From Onthophagus taurus (Eukaryota; Arthropoda; Insecta; Coleoptera; Scarabaeidae), in contig NC_091967.1 in NCBI RefSeq assembly GCF_036711975.1, forward strand, positions 28,892,001 through 28,956,000: a DNA stretch of 64,000 bases, in the 5' to 3' direction. How positions within the stretch are numbered: position 1 is the first letter of the stretch; each line of letters begins with the position of its first letter. The translations under genes were made by a program, and so were the position numbers. A model generated the notes under the pieces. That model made no database searches. It was not told the origin of the DNA and was given only the letters and a program-made list of their open reading frames with translations. This document shows positions 58,880 to 64,000 of this stretch, in pieces.

Positions 58880-59003
58880 GGTAAAAGGTAATATAAACCC
58901 ACAAAATCAAACCAATACTTTTAGTTCTGTTCACACTGTGAAACAGTTAACACCTCAAAACAAACAATTTCTTGAATCATTAGGTTTACAATTAATAAAA
59001 TAA
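58869..59003 (+). CDS. small protein in the penton-MCP gap, 44 aa
   Basis: ATG at 58869 overlaps the penton end by 11 nt; MVLKVKGNINPQNQTNTFSS, then VHTVKQLTP and a stop 7 bases before the MCP ATG. It occupies the same slot as the Arg-rich 63-aa gene of A but is not Arg-rich. Too short to assign; coding is supported by position and tight packing only. Confidence 0.4.
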   Translation: MVLKVKGNINPQNQTNTFSSVHTVKQLTPQNKQFLESLGLQLIK

Positions 59004-59010
59004 TAACAAT

Positions 59011-60213
59011 ATGAGTATCTTAAACGTCTCTGATAAAGTACAATTTGATAATTCACTCGTACGGATTCAGTATCATAATCATTTACCATACTCATCAAAT
59101 TCTTTTAACAATAGCGATGAAATTCGTATTGCAATTCAACAACAGGACGTTTACACGTTACCAAGTCAATCTTTTATTTACGTACAAGGGAAACTATTGA
59201 AAGATGACGGAACCGTTGATAAAGATTCAAAATTGTCAGCAAATCCGATCGCTCATATGTTTAGTGAAGTACGATTTGAATGTGGAGGGAACGTAATTGA
59301 CAGAGTAAGAAATCCAGGAATAGCTAGCACATTAAAAAATCTTTGCTCATTAACAAGATCGGAATACTATCATGCCTCTAACGCAGGTTTCGAATATCCA
59401 AATGTTAAAGTAAATGAAAATACAGGAGATTTTAATTTTTGTGTTCCCTTGAAATATTTTCTTGGGTTCGCAGAAGATTATAATAAAATTTTGATAAATC
59501 TCCGTCAAGAATTAGTTTTAGTACGCAGTAATTCAGACAAGAATGTTATCGAAAGTCTTTTACCTAATGTGGCGATTACTATTAATAAAATAGTATGGAA
59601 AGTTCCTCATGTTTCTGTAGCCGATGTTGAACGTTTAAAACTTTTAGAGTACATTGAACAAGGAATTGAATTGGACATGGGATTTAGATCATTTGATTTA
59701 CATGAATACCCATCATTACCAAAAAACAGACAACACACATGGACAATTAAAACATCTACTCAATTAGAAAAGCCCAGATACTTTATATTAGGGTTTCAAA
59801 TCAATAGAAAAAATAATCCGTTACGTTCTGCATCACAATTTGACCACTGTAATTTAACAGATATGAAAGTGTTTTTAAATAGTGAGAAATATCCCTATGA
59901 AGCTTTAAATTTAAATTTTAAGACAGGTCAAATTGCAGTTTTATATGAAATGTATTGTAATTTCGCAAAGACCTATTACGATCGAGAACTTGCAGAACCA
60001 ATGTTTAACAGAGATACATTTTTAGCACATACACCGATTATTGTAATTGATTGTTCACGGCAAAATGATATTTTAAATGTTGGAACCGTTGATATTCGCA
60101 TTGAATTTGAAACGAGTGAAGAGATACCTAATGCTACTTCCCTCTACTGTTTAATCTTACACGATCGTGTTTTCAAATATGTTCCTTTAACTGGTATGAT
60201 TAATCAAATATAG
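59011..60213 (+). CDS. MCP: major capsid protein (double jelly-roll), element C, 400 aa
   Basis: ATG at 59011: SDKVQFDNSLVRIQYHNHLP start, NSDEIRIAIQQQDVYTLPSQ, YVQGKLL, AHMFSEVRFECGG, VPLKYFLGFAEDYNKILINL, RQELVLVRSNSDKN, LEKPRYFILGFQINRK, and a terminal YCLILHDRVFKYVPLTG. These blocks match the A MCP in the same order, with insertions and deletions only in loops. Complete. With penton, protease, ATPase and pVI-like genes it gives C a full virion gene set. Confidence 0.93.
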   Translation: MSILNVSDKVQFDNSLVRIQYHNHLPYSSNSFNNSDEIRIAIQQQDVYTLPSQSFIYVQGKLLKDDGTVDKDSKLSANPIAHMFSEVRFECGGNVIDRVRNPGIASTLKNLCSLTRSEYYHASNAGFEYPNVKVNENTGDFNFCVPLKYFLGFAEDYNKILINLRQELVLVRSNSDKNVIESLLPNVAITINKIVWKVPHVSVADVERLKLLEYIEQGIELDMGFRSFDLHEYPSLPKNRQHTWTIKTSTQLEKPRYFILGFQINRKNNPLRSASQFDHCNLTDMKVFLNSEKYPYEALNLNFKTGQIAVLYEMYCNFAKTYYDRELAEPMFNRDTFLAHTPIIVIDCSRQNDILNVGTVDIRIEFETSEEIPNATSLYCLILHDRVFKYVPLTGMINQI

Positions 60214-60506
60214 ATCAGTTTGTAAACAACTCTATCTCATCGACATAACGTTTTAGTAAATTAGATGTACTGGATCCAATAAAATTCCCACACAGCGCTC
60301 GAAATATTGTAGATATATTTAAAGTAACTTATATGCAAGTATAATGTAACATAACACATACCTGCATAATTTTACTGAAACATAAATAACTTTGGAATTC
60401 GAAATACTCAGAAGTTATTTATAATCATTACGTACATTCTTTAATAATTTTACAAAAACCTTTGAGTGGGGAGGTATCTATAGTTATAAATTACATTTAT
60501 TACAAT
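60214..60506 (+). repeat. spacer with a duplicated penton fragment
   Basis: 60226-60370 repeats 58506-58665 of the penton gene (GATGTACTGGATCCAATAAA and flanking bases) with many differences and no open frame. The rest is AT-rich. Confidence 0.75.
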
Positions 60507-61016
60507 ATGAAGTTCAGATGTGCGGTTGTAGACGTTCAAGGGTTTTACGTCAACTGTAAATTCGAAGTTAAAGAATTTACTCTTCTGGATATTACCGCCA
60601 CCGGCTACATTATACATTTACACCTAAAGCCGAGCGTACCATTCCAACGATTAAACGTTGAAGATCAGAGGTCAGTAAGATATTTAGAACGCAACCATCA
60701 TAGGTTGATATATAACGATGGGTGGATAAATCAATCGGAAGGTCTAAATGTAATTGATGGTTTAATTTCCTCCTACGATCAAATATTTGTTAAGGGAAAT
60801 CAAAAGAAGCAGTTTTTGGAAACACGTAACCATAATAATAATTCAATAATAACAGATATTGCGTTAGAATTTGCGGAAGAGGATGAAACTAAATTAAATT
60901 CAACCTCCAATCAATGTTGGTTTCACGTCGGCTGTTGTCCAGCGGTATGTTCACAGAACAATGTTTTAATTTTAAAAAAATTTTTATGTAAACAAAATAA
61001 AGTTACTTGTATTTAA
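60507..61016 (+). CDS. putative RNase H-fold protein, element C, 169 aa
   Basis: From the ATG at 60507: KFRCAVVDVQGFYVNCKFEV, LHLKPSVPFQRLNVEDQRSV, YLERNHHRLIYNDGWI, IFVKGNQKKQFLE, then CWFHVGCCPAVCSQNNV. Same motif order as 24020-24499 in A. The VVDVQGF start suggests the first acidic strand of an exonuclease-type RNase H fold; catalytic function is unproven. Last gene before the right TIR. Confidence 0.62.
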   Translation: MKFRCAVVDVQGFYVNCKFEVKEFTLLDITATGYIIHLHLKPSVPFQRLNVEDQRSVRYLERNHHRLIYNDGWINQSEGLNVIDGLISSYDQIFVKGNQKKQFLETRNHNNNSIITDIALEFAEEDETKLNSTSNQCWFHVGCCPAVCSQNNVLILKKFLCKQNKVTCI

Positions 61017-61676
61017 GTTGCCTGAATTATTATTAGAAATATTCCTATTGTATTATTAAATTTATGTTTTAATCAATAAATTAATATTTATTTTTGTTAA
61101 AAAATATGCATTTTAATACTATCAAAATAATTGCATCTTTATTCTCTTTTACCACCATCACCAGATGGCGTCACATGAATTTTAAATTTACGCGCGCCAT
61201 CTATCGCCCATCAGGCAACACCTAGCGCGCGTCATTTATCGCTCAACGCTTTGTGTCCGCATGTATCGACGATGACGTCATCGTGATAAGGCCCGTCGAT
61301 CTAGATAGCCTCATTCAAATTTCCCGCCAAAAAGAGGGTTCTTGGAGAATGCTGCGCTCCGATTGGTTGAATTTAAAATGTGGGCGTGGCCAGAAGGAGG
61401 TAGTGGTGGGGATAAAATTTGATTTCGGACCCCCCTATATTAAATCTTATGGGAGTTTGGTCCAGAACGCCTATAGCTATACGCACGCTATCTATCGCTC
61501 ATCAGATGAATTTAAAATGTGTACGTGGTCAGAAGGAGGTAGTGGTGGGGATAAAAAGTACTTTTGGACCCCCCTACGTTAAATCTTATGGGATTTTGAT
61601 TTAGAACGCCCATAGATATATGCGCGTCATTTATCGCTCAATAAAAATTTTAAAGCTACATGTATTTTAATACTAC
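61017..61676. repeat. element C right subterminal repeats
   Basis: Contains diverged repeats of TIR-internal sequence: GCGCGCCATCTATCGCCCATCAGGCAA-type stretches, TATCGACGATGACGTCATCG (a CRE-type TGACGTCA palindrome at 61270-61280), and repeated AAATCTTATGGGA-TTTTGATTTAGAACGCC blocks at 61444, 61585 and in the TIR at 62840. No gene. Confidence 0.6.
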
Positions 61677-63552
61677 TTTATACAACTGTATACTAAAACT
61701 AAAGTAATTAAAACAATATATATTTTATTAAGTTTTATTTATTCATTCATTTTTAACAATTTTTCACGCAATATTTTATCAACAATTCGTTCAATTTCTT
61801 TAATACGTCTTTGAAATCGTTGTCTATCAATTACCGCCTCTAACCATTCCCGTCCACTTCTTGCTCTTTTATGTACATCATCACACTCTACTTCATAAAT
61901 CTCAATCTCTTCCTTAAATCGAACCGATTTCATATTTATTCCAGTTAAAACACGTCATACATTGTATTATAGTCAACTTTATTTTATTGCATTTTAAATT
62001 TCTATTTTCATTTGCATTTCTATTTGCATACACTGTCAATAAATCAAGGTGCGGCGAAGATTCGAGAAAATAAAATGCATAATATATTATTTGCATTGTA
62101 TAACAACTTTATATTCGTCTAATTACGTATAAACGTTTAAGTTATTGTTGTTGTTGTGCAACACACATTCTAACATTTTTCAAGGTTGTTCCCGATGGTA
62201 TAAACGGTTAAAATTTTCATATAGAAGTCAGTTGTTACCTTCTACTACTGCTCACACCGCTCGCTCACGTTATAAAGCAACTCAAGCTAGTATGTCACGT
62301 TTAAATCAGTTATAGAGCAGTATCAATTTGCTCCGAAGAAGAACATATCTGAATTAGAAGTGAATAAATTATATGTGATTTACGTCTGTGAAGCGGATTA
62401 CATCATCTACATGGCGATCAGTTGTTGATTTGTGGGATGGTTTATTCGTATTTTTACCAAAACGTATCGCGGAGGTTTATTAATCTAATTGTATTATTAA
62501 ATTTATGTTTTAATTAATAAATTAATATTTATTTTTGTTTTTTTATTTTTTGTTCTGTTCAACTGCAATAAACTGGAAAGGTTTCGGTGGTTTATTGACT
62601 TTAAAGTTTCTAGATTTCTCCTTGCAGCTATCAGTTCAATTCCTATAACAAGTAAGTATTATGTATATTTCGTTCGTCTACCGCCCATCAGGCAACACCA
62701 AGCTTTGTGTCCTCATGTATCGACGATGACGTCATCGTGGTGTTAGATAGCAGCATTCAAATTTTCCGGAAAAAGAGGGTTCTTGGGACTTTAAAATGTG
62801 GGCGTAGGGATAAAATGTGATTTCGGACTCCCCTATGTTAAATCTTATGGGATTTTGATTTAGAACGCCCAGACGCGCGCCATTTATCACTCAACGTTCC
62901 ACCGCTAGGTGACACCAATTTTAAATTTACGCGCGCCATCTATCACCCAACCCCCTTACCGCGCCCTACGGAACTCTAAACCGCTAAGTTCCACCATCCA
63001 CCGCTAGGTGGCGTCCCATGAAGTAGGCAACCAACATGACGTTAGTTCCACCACCCACCGCTAGGTGGCGTCCCATGAAGTAGGCAACCAACATGGCGTT
63101 AGTTCCACCACCCACCTTAGTTCCACCACCCACCGCTAGGTGGCGCCCCATGAAGTAGGCAACCAACATGACGTTAGTTCCACCACCCACCGCTAGGTGG
63201 CGTCCCATGAAGTAGGCAACCAACATGACGTTAGTTCCACCACCCACCTCAGTTCCACCACCCACCGCTAGGTGGCGTCCCATGAAGTAGGCAACCAACA
63301 TGGCGTTAGTTCCACCACCCACCGCTAGGTGGCGTCCCATGAAGTAGGCAACCAACCAACATGGCGTTAGTTCCACCACCCACCGCTAGGTGGTTAGTTC
63401 CGCTATCTACCGCTAGGTGGCGCCCCACGAGGTAGGCAACCAACATTACATGCACGTACTGCGCATGCGCTGACGTCATATCCGCTTCACTGCGCATGCG
63501 CGAGGGAGGATCAGGATCACTTCCTGTCCAGAATCGGCCTTTTTACACTACT
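61677..63552 (-). repeat. element C right terminal inverted repeat, 1,876 bp
   Basis: Inverse of 51425-53357 and one 57-bp unit shorter. Contains mirror copies of the GADD34-like gene, the decayed 104-aa gene (about 62190-62480) and the 57-bp array (62984-63400). Confidence 0.93.
61739..61933 (-). CDS. GADD34/PPP1R15-like PP1 recruiter, 64 aa, right TIR copy
   Basis: Identical in sequence to 53101-53295 (KSVRF docking site, RARSGREWLEAVIDRQRF, QRRIKEIER). Being transcribed inward-to-outward in mirror image, the two copies face each other across the element. Identity of the two TIR copies suggests recent replication or gene conversion. Confidence 0.75.
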   Translation of the reverse strand: MKSVRFKEEIEIYEVECDDVHKRARSGREWLEAVIDRQRFQRRIKEIERIVDKILREKLLKMNE

Positions 63553-63663
63553 TAAAGCGCGCGTCATCAGTCAACGTAGCGGCAGTAGAAGACGATCCAT
63601 TCATCGATTATCACCAGTCAATCGAAGGTATTTAGTTCAGTTAGGATACGAAGTGTTAAAGTA

Positions 63664-64000
63664 ATGGACATTTTAAAAGTAACGGATAAGATAAAAACAG
63701 ATCACTCTATCGTAACTTATGAATTCCATTCGCATCAACCGTTTGGATCGACCACGTTCGATAACAATGACGAAATTAGAATTTCAATTCCGGAAATAGA
63801 TAATTATACTTTACCGAGCGAGAGTTATCTATACGTCGAGGGTAGCGTTCGTAAGTTAGCCGCGGACGGAAGTATAACAAAAGATGCCAGCGCAACGGGG
63901 CAATTGGTTAACAATACCGTTGCATTTATGTTTAGCGATATTCGATATCTTATTAACGGAGTACATGTTGATGGTGTGCGGAACGTCGGTATAAGCTCAT
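63664..64000 (+). CDS. MCP: major capsid protein, element B, partial (runs off right edge)
   Basis: ATG at 63664 in the TAATG overlap with the small basic gene. DILKVTDKIKTDHSIVTYEF, NDEIRISIPEIDNYTLPSES, YVEGSVRKL, VAFMFSDIRYLINGVHV: the first 112 residues of the A MCP with a couple of substitutions (TYEF for SYEF, NNTVAF for NNPVAF). It lies 111 bases beyond the right end of element C, whose insertion spared this gene but separated it from its upstream neighbours. Confidence 0.92.
   Translation, partial: MDILKVTDKIKTDHSIVTYEFHSHQPFGSTTFDNNDEIRISIPEIDNYTLPSESYLYVEGSVRKLAADGSITKDASATGQLVNNTVAFMFSDIRYLINGVHVDGVRNVGISS

Larger units (their letters stand above)
51425..63552. mobile_element. Polinton element C, complete, 12,128 bp, nested in B, no polymerase
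   Basis: Starts AGTAGTGTAAAAAGGCCG at 51425 and ends with its inverse at 63552. The 6-bp target duplication TAAAGC lies at 51419-51424 and 63553-63558, and the flanks are contiguous in element A (about 25935-25945). It has ~1.9-kb TIRs. Genes: integrase, 122-aa, 371-aa, PLA2 and ATPase leftwards; pVI-like, protease, penton, 44-aa, MCP and exonuclease-like rightwards from a central divergent promoter. No frame resembling polymerase B exists. Confidence 0.95.
47017..64000 (+). mobile_element. Polinton element B (sister of A), interrupted by C, runs off the right edge
   Basis: Starts AGTAGTATAG at 47017, preceded by AGTTAG (possible target duplication). From here the sequence is the reverse complement of the right part of element A with scattered single-base differences: TIR, 299-aa gene, GADD34-like gene, PLA2/pVI, protease, penton, small basic gene. 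The last is opened by element C at 51424, and B resumes at 63553 with the MCP gene. Polymerase and integrase would lie beyond the window. Confidence 0.93.

Overview
The window is eukaryotic and almost certainly from an insect. Genes are split by 49-78 nt introns, promoters carry TATA boxes, a short (TTAGG)n arthropod telomere-type run is present, and the rest is a graveyard of gypsy, BEL/Pao, non-LTR, pogo-like and Crypton-like elements. I find no tRNA, rRNA, CRISPR array or bacterial operon. The exact species cannot be told from the sequence. The dominant content is a set of Polinton/Maverick (adintovirus-like) elements: virus-like DNA transposons with integrase, protein-primed DNA polymerase B, packaging ATPase, cysteine protease and capsid genes.

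Layout. 1-10817: a decayed host or TE mosaic on and around one minus-strand gypsy copy (Gag and LTR at the left edge, a broken pogo-type transposase, gypsy pol pieces, a Crypton-like tyrosine-recombinase element inside a RAD54L2/ARIP4-like gene fragment, a second copy of that fragment, a truncated non-LTR element). 10818-30387: element A, a complete 19,570-bp Polinton with ~0.6-kb terminal inverted repeats (TIRs) and a perfect 6-bp target duplication CTGCTC, inserted in a gypsy integrase gene. 31075-36343: element D, a truncated relic of a second Polinton family that keeps one TIR, a 104-aa gene and a broken polymerase. 37189-41831: an internally deleted BEL/Pao element with both LTRs and a 5-bp target duplication. 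42500-45960: a second, truncated BEL/Pao element. 47017 to beyond 64000: element B, a near-identical sister of A, opened by element C at 51425-63552. C is a 12,128-bp Polinton of another lineage with ~1.9-kb TIRs, target duplication TAAAGC and no polymerase gene.

How the genes work together. In A, polymerase B is transcribed rightwards and all other genes leftwards. Integrase plus polymerase would replicate and insert the DNA. The FtsK/HerA-like ATPase would package it into a capsid of double jelly-roll major protein and single jelly-roll penton, matured by an adenain-like protease. A phospholipase A2 and a pVI-like membrane-active domain would serve entry. A small GADD34-like protein with a PP1-docking motif would counter translational shut-off.

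The most notable observations are these. (1) In both lineages the protease reading frame is joined to the upstream pVI-like gene by a canonical -1 frameshift heptamer (A AAA AAC in A and B, T TTT TTA in C). (2) A GADD34/PPP1R15-like eIF2-alpha phosphatase recruiter is encoded by A and B, and in C sits inside both TIRs. (3) A seven-micro-exon, ATG-free 5' leader in A ends exactly at a start codon. (4) In A and B a start codon is assembled by splicing. (5) A spliced 85-aa coiled-coil protein carries a PPxY late-domain motif. (6) C lacks a polymerase while the TIR-related D keeps one, suggesting replication in trans.
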